Source: an uncultured Lachnospiraceae bacterium
Lineage (GTDB): Bacteria; Bacillota; Clostridia; Lachnospirales; Lachnospiraceae
Assembly (NCBI GenBank): GCA_934402515.1
Contig: CAKRTZ010000012.1
Span: 1 to 51,216, forward strand
Direction of reading: 5' to 3'
Length of the DNA: 51,216 nucleotides
Positions 43,011 to 51,216 of the stretch are shown piece by piece (position 1 is the stretch's first letter; each line of letters opens with the position of its first letter). The notes beneath the pieces are model-generated. The model was given only the letters and a program-made list of their open reading frames with translations. It ran no database searches and was not told the DNA's origin. The position numbers were made by a program, and so were the translations under genes.

Positions 43011-43039
43011 ATCATAGTACCATTTGTGCATTATGTCAA
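43011..43039 (-). promoter_or_regulatory. Sigma-A promoter of the licT-PTS operon
   Basis: On the minus strand, a perfect TTGACA (43034-43039), 17 nt, TATGAT (43011-43016). Confidence 0.88.
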
Positions 43040-43088
43040 GTTTTTCTTTTAAATAAATTATTTATATAGAAATTTTGACATAATACAC

Positions 43089-43110
43089 AAAAAGCAATCC
43101 CGACCGGAAT
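43089..43110 (-). terminator. Possible ptsH terminator
   Basis: On the minus strand, ATTCC and GGGAT form a 5-bp stem (one G-U) with a 4-nt loop and TGCTTTTTG after it, 34-55 nt past the ptsH stop. Confidence 0.45.
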
Positions 43111-43143
43111 GTATAGTTTTATCAATTTCTTGCTGTTTTCTTT

Positions 43144-43401
43144 TTACAGGTTACTCTTAAAAAATGCACTGAGACCTGCTGCAGCATCTGCCTCATCTTC
43201 GCCTTCTACCTCTACTTTGACAGTCTGTCCCTGCTTAACGCCCAGGCTCATGACTGCCATCAGTCTGGAGGCATCTACTTTTTTGCCCTCTTTCGTCAGG
43301 GAAACATGGCTCTTATATTTACCCACTTCCTTTACCAGCAGTCCTGCTGGTCTCGCGTGAATTCCTAATTCGTCCTTTACTGTGTACTCAAATGTTTTCA
43401 T
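43144..43401 (-). CDS. ptsH: PTS phosphocarrier protein HPr
   Basis: An 85-aa HPr with catalytic His15 in GIHARPAG. It relays phosphate from Enzyme I to EIIA. At the regulatory site, Firmicutes HPr normally has KSIMGVMSL with Ser46; here it reads SRLMAVMSL, so by count position 46 is Arg and Ser is at 45. Phosphorylation by HPr kinase at the usual site may be absent. AGGAGG precedes the ATG. It follows ptsI by 33 nt, the reverse of the usual ptsH-ptsI order. Confidence 0.93.
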   Translation of the reverse strand: MKTFEYTVKDELGIHARPAGLLVKEVGKYKSHVSLTKEGKKVDASRLMAVMSLGVKQGQTVKVEVEGEDEADAAAGLSAFFKSNL

Positions 43402-43434
43402 TCTTTCTTCCTCCTGTTTTTATTTTATTGGTTT

Positions 43435-45066
43435 TTATTTGGTTACTCTTGAATGAATGATTTTATCTCTCACCGGAAGAACCATGGAAGGAGAAACGGA
43501 TAACTCATCAATTCCCATTTTGACAAAGGTTTCCGTCAGTTCCAAATCGGCTCCCAGTTCGCCACAGATTCCTGCCCAGATGCCTGCCTTGTGTGCGCTC
43601 TCTGCCACCATTCCAATCATGCGCAGCACGGCGGGATGATGCGCATTGTAGAAGGTGTCCAGATGCTCATTCTGACGGTCAATCGCCAGGGTATACTGGG
43701 TCAGATCATTGGTTCCAATACTGAAAAAGTCTACTTCTTTGGCAAGGTCATCGGCAATCATGACTGCTGCCGGGGTTTCAATCATCACACCCACTTCCAC
43801 ATCCTTATAGGAGATGCCCTGTTCGGTGAGCTCTTTTTTCACATCGGCGATGATTTCCTTTGCTTTCTGTACTTCCCAGAGAGAGGTAATCATCGGCAGC
43901 ATAATGGCGATATTTCCAAAGGCACTGGCACGTAACAGTGCCCGCAGCTGGGTGCGGAAAATCTCCGGTCTGGTGAGACAGATACGGATGGCACGGTAGC
44001 CCAGTGCCGGATTGTCCTCCTCATCCAGCTGGAAATAATCCACCTTTTTATCTGCACCGATATCCAGGGTACGGATTATTACTTTCTTGCCAGCCATCAT
44101 TTCGGCAACGGTTTTGTATGCCTTAAACTGTTCTTCCTCCGTGGGATAGTCCTGATTCTGCAAATATAAAAATTCACTGCGAAACAAGCCGATTCCTGCG
44201 GCATCGTTCTGTAATACCGCAGCCACATCCTTCACGCCGCCGATATTGGCGTAAAGTTTGATTTCCTTGCCATCCTCCGTGATGGCGGGCTTTCCCTTCA
44301 ACCGCTCCAACAGTTCCCGTCTGTGTGCCTCCTGTTGCTGCTTTTCCTCATATTCCCTGCGGACATCCTCATCCGGCTCCAAAATTACCGTTCCGGTAAA
44401 TCCGTCCACGATTGCCTCTTTTCCATTGATTTCCTCTGCCACCGGGGTCAATACCAGTGCGGGGATGTTCATGGTGCGGGCGAGAATGGCGGTGTGGGAG
44501 TTGGTGGAGCCTTTTCTGGTGACGAAAGCCAGCACTTTCTCCCTATCTAACTGAATCGTCTCACTGGGAGCCAGGTCATCTGCCACAATGATGTATTTCT
44601 CATCGGAGTCTCCGGTTTCTCCGGTCTGGTTCTGTCTGTTGGAAAGGACACGAATCAGCCGCTCAGAAATGTCCTTCACATCTGCAGCGCGGGCTTTCAT
44701 GTAGTCATCGTCCATCTGGGCAAACATCTGGGCAAAATTATCTCCGGTCATTGCCACAGCAAATTCCGCATTGACGGACTGGGTTTCAATCATGTTGCGG
44801 ATAGAATCCAGATAGTCCAAATCCTCCAGCATCATCTGATGGATTTCAAAAATTGCTGCGTTGTCCTCGCCCACTTCCTTCACTGCCTTTTCATATAGTC
44901 CATGGAGCTGGCGTTTCGTTTCTTCCTTTGCCTGTTCAAAACGATCCATTTCCGCCACGGTATCTTCCACCTTTACCCGGCGCACTTCATGATTCTGCGG
45001 CAGCAATTCCTTAATTTTGCCGATTGCAATACCCCCAAATGCAATCTTTCCCTGTACACGCTGCAT
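43435..45066 (-). CDS. ptsI: PTS Enzyme I
   Basis: A 543-aa phosphoenolpyruvate-protein phosphotransferase. Phosphorylated His in GSTNSHTAILARTMNIPAL (about 187), PEP-binding GIGLFRSEFLYL, the metal site GVMIETPAAVMIADDLA, FSIGTNDLTQYTLA, and the active-site Cys in GICGELGAD. It takes phosphate from PEP to HPr, encoded next. It has its own consensus promoter and a leader terminator. Confidence 0.95.
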   Translation of the reverse strand: MQRVQGKIAFGGIAIGKIKELLPQNHEVRRVKVEDTVAEMDRFEQAKEETKRQLHGLYEKAVKEVGEDNAAIFEIHQMMLEDLDYLDSIRNMIETQSVNAEFAVAMTGDNFAQMFAQMDDDYMKARAADVKDISERLIRVLSNRQNQTGETGDSDEKYIIVADDLAPSETIQLDREKVLAFVTRKGSTNSHTAILARTMNIPALVLTPVAEEINGKEAIVDGFTGTVILEPDEDVRREYEEKQQQEAHRRELLERLKGKPAITEDGKEIKLYANIGGVKDVAAVLQNDAAGIGLFRSEFLYLQNQDYPTEEEQFKAYKTVAEMMAGKKVIIRTLDIGADKKVDYFQLDEEDNPALGYRAIRICLTRPEIFRTQLRALLRASAFGNIAIMLPMITSLWEVQKAKEIIADVKKELTEQGISYKDVEVGVMIETPAAVMIADDLAKEVDFFSIGTNDLTQYTLAIDRQNEHLDTFYNAHHPAVLRMIGMVAESAHKAGIWAGICGELGADLELTETFVKMGIDELSVSPSMVLPVRDKIIHSRVTK

Positions 45067-45121
45067 CTTTTCTTCCTCCCTCTAACGATTTTCCCTCTGT
45101 TTATTATGGGTAGAAAAGAGC

Positions 45122-45171
45122 AAAAAAACCGAAAAAGTACAGACACACAAAGCGTCTTACTTTTTCGGTTT
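45122..45171 (-). terminator. Intrinsic terminator in the ptsI leader
   Basis: On the minus strand, AAACCGAAAAAGTA then AGAC (45154-45171) pairs with GTCT and TACTTTTTCGGTTT (45126-45142), followed by an unbroken run of seven T residues (45122-45128). It lies about 30 nt after the predicted ptsI transcription start and before its coding sequence. It could also end the GLUG-protein transcript from upstream. Confidence 0.88.
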
Positions 45172-45208
45172 AGTGCATCTTGATGCGAACTACCCTTCAA
45201 TTACTTTT

Positions 45209-45237
45209 ATTATATGTATCTGTTTCGTTTTTGTCAA
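45209..45237 (-). promoter_or_regulatory. Perfect sigma-A promoter of ptsI
   Basis: On the minus strand, TTGACA (45232-45237), 17 nt, TATAAT (45209-45214), all consensus. It begins only 10 nt after the stop of the GLUG-protein gene. Confidence 0.92.
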
Positions 45238-45247
45238 GTTTGCTTTT

Positions 45248-48200
45248 TTATTTTTCGTTTTCTTCGATTTTTTTGTTACTTTTTTCCTGTCGTTTCTGCC
45301 TGTGTTTCTTAATCGCTTTCCGCAACAACAGTAACAGAAGAACACCACCGCTGCAGCCGCCCAGGACGGCATACAGCATGACATTGGGCTTTTTCTCCAC
45401 GATACAGTAGATTCCGCTGTCCCCGGTTAAGGTGGTCTGTAAGTATTCGCCGCGGCTCACCAGTTCCTCCTGCTGCCAGCCGCTCTCTTCCTCGTAGTGC
45501 CACAGCTCCACATCATCCCCATAAGGATTGTAAAGACGCAGAGCTGTCTCCTGGTCAGGCTGGACATCTGCATTTTCCAACGTGATAAAGTAAATGCGGT
45601 GGTTTCCCTCCATGTCTTCCGGTGCCGGCAGATCAAAACCGGTTTCCGCGTCGATGGACACATGGAGTACCGCATCCCCGGTGAAGGAGCTTTCCACTAA
45701 GGCATAGGGCTTTTTCCGCGGACTTCGCTTCTCATCACTTTCCTCGGCAGCAACGGTCTGTTCCGCATGGGCATCACTCTGCACCACGCTTACCTTTTCC
45801 ACATATTCTGCCTCTAAGACCCGGTTGCCGGTCATTCTCTGCCCGGACACATCTTCCCATACACCGTAATAACCTTCTTTTTCCGGGATTTCCGGATAGG
45901 TGAGGTGATCCAGGGAATCGCCGTAAGCCACTTCCTCATAGCCCAGCACCTGATCCTCGGTGCGGTAAGTAATTTTCAAATGCCGGAACGCCTGAGGGAT
46001 TCCCTCAATTTCCAGCATTTCTTCATAAGAAATGGACTGGGCAATTCCGTCATAGCTGATACCGTCAATTCCGTAGAGGGCATCCCCGGCGAAGAAGTTG
46101 TTCTTTACCTTCTGCTGTTCGTCTTCCTCTTTTTCATAGGAAGAAACCTGACCGGCAATGGCACCGCTTTGTCCCACGGCTGCCTCCACTCTCGCCAGAC
46201 TGCAGCAATCGGTAAGTTCCTCGGCATAGCCGGCGATACCGCCCACGTTTTTGCCGCCGCTTACATCACTGATGGCATAGCAGCTGCGGATGACAGACAG
46301 GGACTGGCCGCAGATGCCTCCCACGAAGTCTCCCTCGGTGCTCTCCACACTGCCATAGGACTCGGAATTCACCACCGCACCGATTTTCATGTAGCCAGCC
46401 ACGCCGCCTGCGCCATCTTTTTTCGCAGTGATGTAACCCTCGTTGACACAGCTGCGGATCACACAGCGGGTAACGTAACGGTTGCCGATGGTATAGTCCA
46501 CATTGCCTGCCGCATTTTCCTCCGGGTCTTCCTCGTCAATCGCCATGGAACCGGCGATACCGCCTACGTTGATGTCGCCATTGACAATTCCTTTATTTCT
46601 GCTGTTCTCAATCCATCCGTCCCCGGATTCCTCCAGCTGCTCATCGGAGACATCCTGGTAAAAGCTGTCCTGAATGGAAGTGACATCACTGTCATCCGTC
46701 ACATCCAGCTGATCCATGAGAAGATTGAATACCACATTAATCTGGTCGTTCACTGCCAGCAAATCCTGAGTTACCACATCAGAATAGCGGGAGGTGTCAT
46801 CACTGATACTCTGGAGGCAGTCATTCATGGCACTCAGCTGATCATACAGTGTCTGTCTGTCCTGGTCAAACTGCTCTCCCAGACGGGTGAAACGAATTTC
46901 TTCCTGGGCATTGATATAGCTTACAATCGCCCGGGCTGCATCCGACATGGCACCCAGCGCACTGAAGGCATCCTCTCCGTTTTTGCTGGCATTCTCCAAA
47001 TCCTTAAAGCCATCCTGAAGAGCATCATCCAACGCGGGTCCGTAGATTGCCATTAAGTCGTTGATGTCCTGTAATACATCATATAAGTCGGAGCTTACCT
47101 GGGAAAGGGCGTTCTGGAATTCATCGCTTTGAATAATGGCATCAATTTTCGTCTGTTTATCCGCATTACTCAAACTGTCATCTTGTAAAATATCCTGTAT
47201 CTTCTGCATGTAAACATCCAGGTCATCCATGCTTTTCTGGAGTTTGTTATTATCTGCCTCCAGTCGGTCCTTGATAGGCTGTGTCTGGCTGGAATCCACC
47301 CGGTTCTCCACGTTCAAATCCCGAATAGCTTTCTTTACATTATTATTTAAGTCATTCAGGTGGTTGTGCATGGCATCTCCCTGATTCAGCACATTGGGTA
47401 CCATGTTCATCACCTGGTTCACCCGCTGGGAAATCTTGTCTGCCTCATCCATGTTGCTGTCGGCAAAATCCGACATCTGGTCTGCCAGGGATTTTCCGGT
47501 ATCCAGAGTCTGCTGGGAATAGTCTAAAAGCCGGTCAGTGTCTGCCTGCACCACATTTTTGCCGGACTGCATATCCTTAATGGTTTTCTGAATCAGGTCG
47601 TGGAGTTTATTCACCTCAGAGCGCAGGGATTCCGCCTCATTCAACTCGATATAAGGCTCCATCTGTCCTACAATTCCGCCTACATCCTTCCGTCCGTTGA
47701 CGGAGCCGTTGTTGGTGCACTGATCCACCATGCCGGCCTGCCGCCCTGCAATACCGCCCACATTGTAGCCGGTATGCTCATAGCCCACTCTGCCCGTGTT
47801 AGTGCAAAGTCCGATATAGCCATCGGAATAACCTGCAATACCGCCGGTGTCCACACCACTGTGAATCTGCACATTGGAATTTGTGCCATCCACACTGCGG
47901 AGCCAGGCAAGCCCCATCTCATCATCCTGTTCCACCCATTCGGTGTCATCGTTGATGCCCGCCTGGTTCTGGGTTGACATAATCATGCCGTGGTTTTTGC
48001 CTGCCACGCCGCCGGTGGCATAATAACCGGTGATGCGCCCCATCACCATAGAATCGCTGATAAGTCCGGTGCTTTCGTTGATACCGGCAATACCACCGGT
48101 AATATTTTTGCCATCCACAGTTCCCGCAAAGGTACAGTTGCGGATAGTGCCATAGTTGACACCCACCAGTCCGCCTACACATTCTTTCTCATCACTGGAA

Positions 48201-48655
48201 CTGACCTCCGCCTCCAGGCGCAAATCCCGGATTTCTGCGGCGTGCCCAATATAGCGGAACAGTCCGGTGACATAGCCGGTTCCCTCGTACACAAAACCGG
48301 AAATGGTATGGTTTTCTCCGTAAAAGAAGCCGTTAAACACGGAAATCGGTTCAAAATCCACATCTGCCAGGCTCAAATCTGCCATGAGGTGAACTTCTTT
48401 ATCTGCCGACCAGGAATCCACATGGCACTGGTCTGAGAATTTCTGTAAATCTTCCAGCGTGTAAATGTCCACCCGCTCATAGGTCTGGGTGGTGTCGGTT
48501 TCTGCCCCGGTGTTTTCCCCACTCTGGGGAGCTGCCTGGATTTCCGTCACCGGAAGGGCGGCGAACATTAGGGATGCGGTTAATATCGCTCCCAGCAGGA
48601 CTCTGTACAATCTCTGTTTAGTTCTCGCTGTTTTCATCGGCTTTCTCGCTTTCAT
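45248..48655 (-). CDS. Large GLUG-repeat, coiled-coil surface protein with C-terminal anchor
   Basis: 1135 aa. Signal peptide (about 1-41); GLUG beta-helix repeats (about 90-330; GGLVGVNYGTIRNC, TGGIAGINEST, VGGIAGRQAGMVDQC); a long helical, Gln/Asp-rich coiled-coil insert (about 340-650); a second GLUG block (about 680-850; INVGGIAGSM, GAGGVAGYMKIGAVVN, VGGICGQSL); a Listeria-Bacteroides-repeat-like segment (about 895-950); a beta domain (985-1085); one membrane segment (about 1092-1111) and a Lys-rich cytoplasmic tail. The start at 48655 has GGAGG 8 nt upstream. It overlaps the MMPL gene end by 38 nt, so it is probably the partner of that exporter. No known function. Confidence 0.82.
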   Translation of the reverse strand: MKARKPMKTARTKQRLYRVLLGAILTASLMFAALPVTEIQAAPQSGENTGAETDTTQTYERVDIYTLEDLQKFSDQCHVDSWSADKEVHLMADLSLADVDFEPISVFNGFFYGENHTISGFVYEGTGYVTGLFRYIGHAAEIRDLRLEAEVSSSDEKECVGGLVGVNYGTIRNCTFAGTVDGKNITGGIAGINESTGLISDSMVMGRITGYYATGGVAGKNHGMIMSTQNQAGINDDTEWVEQDDEMGLAWLRSVDGTNSNVQIHSGVDTGGIAGYSDGYIGLCTNTGRVGYEHTGYNVGGIAGRQAGMVDQCTNNGSVNGRKDVGGIVGQMEPYIELNEAESLRSEVNKLHDLIQKTIKDMQSGKNVVQADTDRLLDYSQQTLDTGKSLADQMSDFADSNMDEADKISQRVNQVMNMVPNVLNQGDAMHNHLNDLNNNVKKAIRDLNVENRVDSSQTQPIKDRLEADNNKLQKSMDDLDVYMQKIQDILQDDSLSNADKQTKIDAIIQSDEFQNALSQVSSDLYDVLQDINDLMAIYGPALDDALQDGFKDLENASKNGEDAFSALGAMSDAARAIVSYINAQEEIRFTRLGEQFDQDRQTLYDQLSAMNDCLQSISDDTSRYSDVVTQDLLAVNDQINVVFNLLMDQLDVTDDSDVTSIQDSFYQDVSDEQLEESGDGWIENSRNKGIVNGDINVGGIAGSMAIDEEDPEENAAGNVDYTIGNRYVTRCVIRSCVNEGYITAKKDGAGGVAGYMKIGAVVNSESYGSVESTEGDFVGGICGQSLSVIRSCYAISDVSGGKNVGGIAGYAEELTDCCSLARVEAAVGQSGAIAGQVSSYEKEEDEQQKVKNNFFAGDALYGIDGISYDGIAQSISYEEMLEIEGIPQAFRHLKITYRTEDQVLGYEEVAYGDSLDHLTYPEIPEKEGYYGVWEDVSGQRMTGNRVLEAEYVEKVSVVQSDAHAEQTVAAEESDEKRSPRKKPYALVESSFTGDAVLHVSIDAETGFDLPAPEDMEGNHRIYFITLENADVQPDQETALRLYNPYGDDVELWHYEEESGWQQEELVSRGEYLQTTLTGDSGIYCIVEKKPNVMLYAVLGGCSGGVLLLLLLRKAIKKHRQKRQEKSNKKIEENEK

Positions 48656-51158
48656 GTTCCCCGCCTCCTTCCTGGTTAAATTCGGGAATGGCAAGATTCG
48701 GCGGCATACTGCTCTTTGCCTCCTCCTCCGTCACTTTCTCTACTTTCCCCATAGTCACAATGAGGTTTGCCTCACCTCGTACAAAACCGTGCAGTTCTCC
48801 CACAATTGTACCGTTGATTTGTCCCTGTACCATGCCGTCCACACGCATAAGCCCTGTGGTTTTTTCCATCTTTAAAGGCATGGATACGGCGAAGGAGGTC
48901 TTTTCGATAATCTTCTCACCCACCAGCAGAATCTGAGGCAGTACAAACATAACGGTAATTAAGGAAATAATCGTACCACGTCCCAGACATTGACCGATAC
49001 CGCAAATCGCACCATCGGAGGACATCTGGCCAATCAGGATGCCCGCCAGTGCCATCATGGAACCGGAGGTCACGATGGTGGGGAAGGCAAAGTTCATGGT
49101 TTCAATAATGGCATCTTTCTTGGACATTTTATCCTTTAACTCCATGAAACGCCCGGAAATAACAATAGCGTAGTCGATGTTGGCACCCATCTGGATGGAG
49201 CTGACAATCAGGTAACTCATGAAGAACAGGTTCTTGTGTTCCAGTACTGGGAAGGAGAAGTTCATCCAGATAACGCCCTGGATAACCATGACCAATAACA
49301 CCGGCATGCCCGCTGACATGAAGGTAAACAGCAATACCACCAGCACCGCCAGGATGGAAACCACGCTGACGACGATATTATCCCGCTGGAAGGTTTTGTA
49401 CAAATCATACTGGCTGGTGGAATCGCCGGGAAGTAACACCTGGTCCTCAGGGTAATACTTGTCTGCCACATCGTGGATGGTATCCAGGAAGGCAAAGGTT
49501 TCATCTCCGCCTAAGGGCATATTCAGGTACACCAGCATACGGCTGTAATTTTCACCCTGAAGCTGGTCTAAGGCAATCTGCATCTGGGTGTGGGCATCCT
49601 CCAGGGTGTCCATCATATCGTCATCCAAGGTGACATATCCCTCATCCACCTCGTCATAGAGGAACATAAACATATCAATTAAAGGAACGCTGTAGCTGGA
49701 AAAACCGTTGATAATCTTGGCATAATTCTCATCATTCACCGCATACGCCATGTAGAGGAATTCTGCCACCTCATAATCCATTTCCAACAGTTCGGAGAAA
49801 TCCCTGGCGGTCAGCTTATCCGTCAGCATATAGCCGTCCATCGCCTCCGTGTTGGCAAGTCCCTGACAGTGGTTGACTTCATCGTAGGATTCCAGTTCTT
49901 CCATCAGTTTTCTCTCGGTTTCGTAGTTGCCTGCGGGTACAATCAGCGCCACCATGTTATTTTTGCCGAAGGCCTCCTCAATCCGTTCATCCACCAGCAT
50001 GGATTGACTCTGGATAGGGGTTTCCACCGAATCATAGCCATAGACATAAGGACATTTCTGGGAAAGGATTGCCGCCGCCACAATCACTACCAGGAAAATA
50101 GGGGGCATAATGTAACGGGTTTTGTAAGCAAATTTTCCCACGAAGGGAATCTTGGGGATAAAGTTCTTGTGCTTGGTCTTATCCATGAGATTGCCGAACA
50201 CCATAATCAGTCCCGGCATCAGCAGGAATACGGATAACAGGCTTAAGAAAATCGCACGGATCAGACACAGGGACATATCCACACCAATTTTGTACTGCAT
50301 GAACATCATGGCAATCAGACCACCGATGGTGGTAAGGGAACTGGAGGAAATCTCCGGGATTGCCTTGCTGAGTGCAATGATATCTGCCTCCCGGACGCCC
50401 AGTGTCTGGTGTTCTTCTTTATAACGGTTACAGAAAATAATCGCATAGTCGATGGACAATGCCAACTGTAACACGATGGTTACGGAGTTGGACACGAAGG
50501 AAATGCTGCCCATCATAAAATTGGTTCCCTTGGTGATCAGTGCCGCCGAGATAAAGGTCAATAACAGCACCGGCACCTCTGCCCAGGTCTGGGAGGTCAG
50601 CAGCAGAATGGATACCACGATGATGGCAACCAGCACACTGATGACAGACATCTGCTGTTCGATTTCCTCTGCGGAGGAATCTCCCATGGAGGTGGACACA
50701 TAGATGTCGTAGCCATCCAACAGGGTCTCCACCTTATCCAACGCCTCCAGCGCCCGGTCATCATCCTCCTCATAGCCGAAGGTGATGTCATACAGGGCGG
50801 AGAAATTGTTGTAATGGTCTTTGGTGTTATCATAGGTTAACATAATGACATCGTTCATCGCCTCAATGTCATCTGCCAGTTCCTGCGCCTCGTCCTGGTT
50901 GATGTTAGTCACCATGACTTTGGCAGTGCCGTATGTAATGAATTCCTCCTCCATCAAATCCAGACCCTGTCTGGTTTCTGTCGATCCCGGCAGGAATGCG
51001 GACAAATCATTTTCCACCTGTACCCAGTTCATGGCAACGACGGAAAAGATAATGGCAATTCCAAACAAAAGGAAAAACAGATTTCGTCTGTCTACAATAA
51101 ATGTGGCAACCTTGACCATGAAGTTGCCGTCCTCTTTTACTTTGTTTTCCTTTGACAT
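48618..51158 (-). CDS. MMPL/RND-type exporter with bactofilin-like Gly-repeat tail
   Basis: An 846-aa transporter with RND/MMPL topology: an N-terminal membrane helix (about 22-42), an extracytoplasmic loop, five helices (about 165-325), one more, a second large loop, and five helices (about 580-740). Sterol-sensing-like segments DYAIIFCNRYKEE and DYAIVISGRFMELK carry the Asp-Tyr pairs usual in MMPL proton relays. The C-terminal tail (about 764-846) has a VDGMVQGQINGTIVGELHG repeat reminiscent of beta-helical bactofilin turns, then a Glu-rich end. AAGGAG lies 8 nt before the ATG. Overlaps the GLUG gene. Cargo unknown. Confidence 0.87.
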   Translation of the reverse strand: MSKENKVKEDGNFMVKVATFIVDRRNLFFLLFGIAIIFSVVAMNWVQVENDLSAFLPGSTETRQGLDLMEEEFITYGTAKVMVTNINQDEAQELADDIEAMNDVIMLTYDNTKDHYNNFSALYDITFGYEEDDDRALEALDKVETLLDGYDIYVSTSMGDSSAEEIEQQMSVISVLVAIIVVSILLLTSQTWAEVPVLLLTFISAALITKGTNFMMGSISFVSNSVTIVLQLALSIDYAIIFCNRYKEEHQTLGVREADIIALSKAIPEISSSSLTTIGGLIAMMFMQYKIGVDMSLCLIRAIFLSLLSVFLLMPGLIMVFGNLMDKTKHKNFIPKIPFVGKFAYKTRYIMPPIFLVVIVAAAILSQKCPYVYGYDSVETPIQSQSMLVDERIEEAFGKNNMVALIVPAGNYETERKLMEELESYDEVNHCQGLANTEAMDGYMLTDKLTARDFSELLEMDYEVAEFLYMAYAVNDENYAKIINGFSSYSVPLIDMFMFLYDEVDEGYVTLDDDMMDTLEDAHTQMQIALDQLQGENYSRMLVYLNMPLGGDETFAFLDTIHDVADKYYPEDQVLLPGDSTSQYDLYKTFQRDNIVVSVVSILAVLVVLLFTFMSAGMPVLLVMVIQGVIWMNFSFPVLEHKNLFFMSYLIVSSIQMGANIDYAIVISGRFMELKDKMSKKDAIIETMNFAFPTIVTSGSMMALAGILIGQMSSDGAICGIGQCLGRGTIISLITVMFVLPQILLVGEKIIEKTSFAVSMPLKMEKTTGLMRVDGMVQGQINGTIVGELHGFVRGEANLIVTMGKVEKVTEEEAKSSMPPNLAIPEFNQEGGGEHESEKADENSEN

Positions 51159-51216
51159 CTCCTCGGCTCCTTATTTCTTTTCTTGAAAAAATAACAACGA
51201 CTCGTCTAAAATAATC

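Noticed and set aside
45905..47056. Open frame of 383 codons on plus, opposite the GLUG protein
   Set aside because: Antisense shadow of the repeat-rich minus-strand gene; His/Ile-rich translation with no recognisable fold.

Overview
The window looks like chromosomal DNA of an anaerobic, spore-forming, probably motile member of the Lachnospiraceae (Clostridia, Firmicutes). This is inferred from several things: SpoIIID, a SipL-type SPOCS/LysM protein and a SpoIIQ/LytM-like protein; a large Gram-positive-type SRP RNA; a split transketolase; PyrK/PyrD type 1B; a LicT/RAT-controlled sugar PTS; and two promoters that look like the motility sigma factor (sigma-D/sigma-28). Most of the window is core genome. 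I see no prophage, insertion sequence, CRISPR array, tRNA or rRNA. Most genes are on the minus strand.

Layout. 1-3.4 kb: spoIIID (with a sigma-E-like promoter) is divergent from trkA-trkH (potassium uptake). 3.4-7.3 kb: an exported NlpC/P60 hydrolase, asnS, and an exported trigger-factor-like lipoprotein. 7.4-10.4 kb: a small membrane protein on plus, then ispE-gntR-small membrane protein-DUF1934 on minus. 10.4-11.5 kb: a 221-aa protein whose leader carries a sigma-D-like promoter and a CsrA-type GGA hairpin. 11.5-16.6 kb: PrcB-like lipoprotein, pyrC-pyrK-pyrD, then sipL. 16.6-17.0 kb: a roughly 220-bp imperfect palindrome fills the divergent intergenic region before plsC. 17.7-22.5 kb: a GH9-like lipoprotein, ddl, murF and a TIM-barrel-like protein. 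22.6-25.8 kb: an amidohydrolase, a degenerate LytM membrane protein and a calcium-loop protein with a second sigma-D-like promoter. 25.9-30.2 kb: a MATE exporter, tadA, SRP RNA, a radical SAM protein and a Lachnospiraceae-type protein of unknown function. 30.2-35.3 kb: a CdaR-type regulator, an msmX-type sugar ABC ATPase, a DUF624 protein, a GNAT acetyltransferase, a small exported protein and a lipase. 35.4-39.8 kb: the two transketolase halves, rpe and metG. 40-45.2 kb: ptsI-ptsH, then licT-EIIA-EIICB behind a RAT/terminator switch. 45.2-51.2 kb: an MMPL/RND exporter overlapping a 1135-aa GLUG/coiled-coil surface protein.

How it works together. The PTS block is self-contained: Enzyme I and HPr feed EIIA and EIICB, and the LicT-like antiterminator reads PTS state to open its own operon. 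ptsI has its own consensus promoter followed at once by an intrinsic terminator. The ddl-murF block makes the D-Ala-D-Ala end of the peptidoglycan precursor, and two inactive-looking wall-enzyme relatives (GH9-like, LytM-like) lie nearby. Several intergenic hairpins double as terminators and as masks over the next gene's ribosome binding site.

The most unusual items are the sigma-D plus CsrA-type leader at 10.6-10.7 kb, the MMPL/GLUG pair, the GH9-like protein lacking its catalytic motif, the ptsI leader terminator, the HPr with arginine at the regulatory Ser46 position, and the long intergenic palindrome. All functional statements come from reading the sequence; no database search was run.
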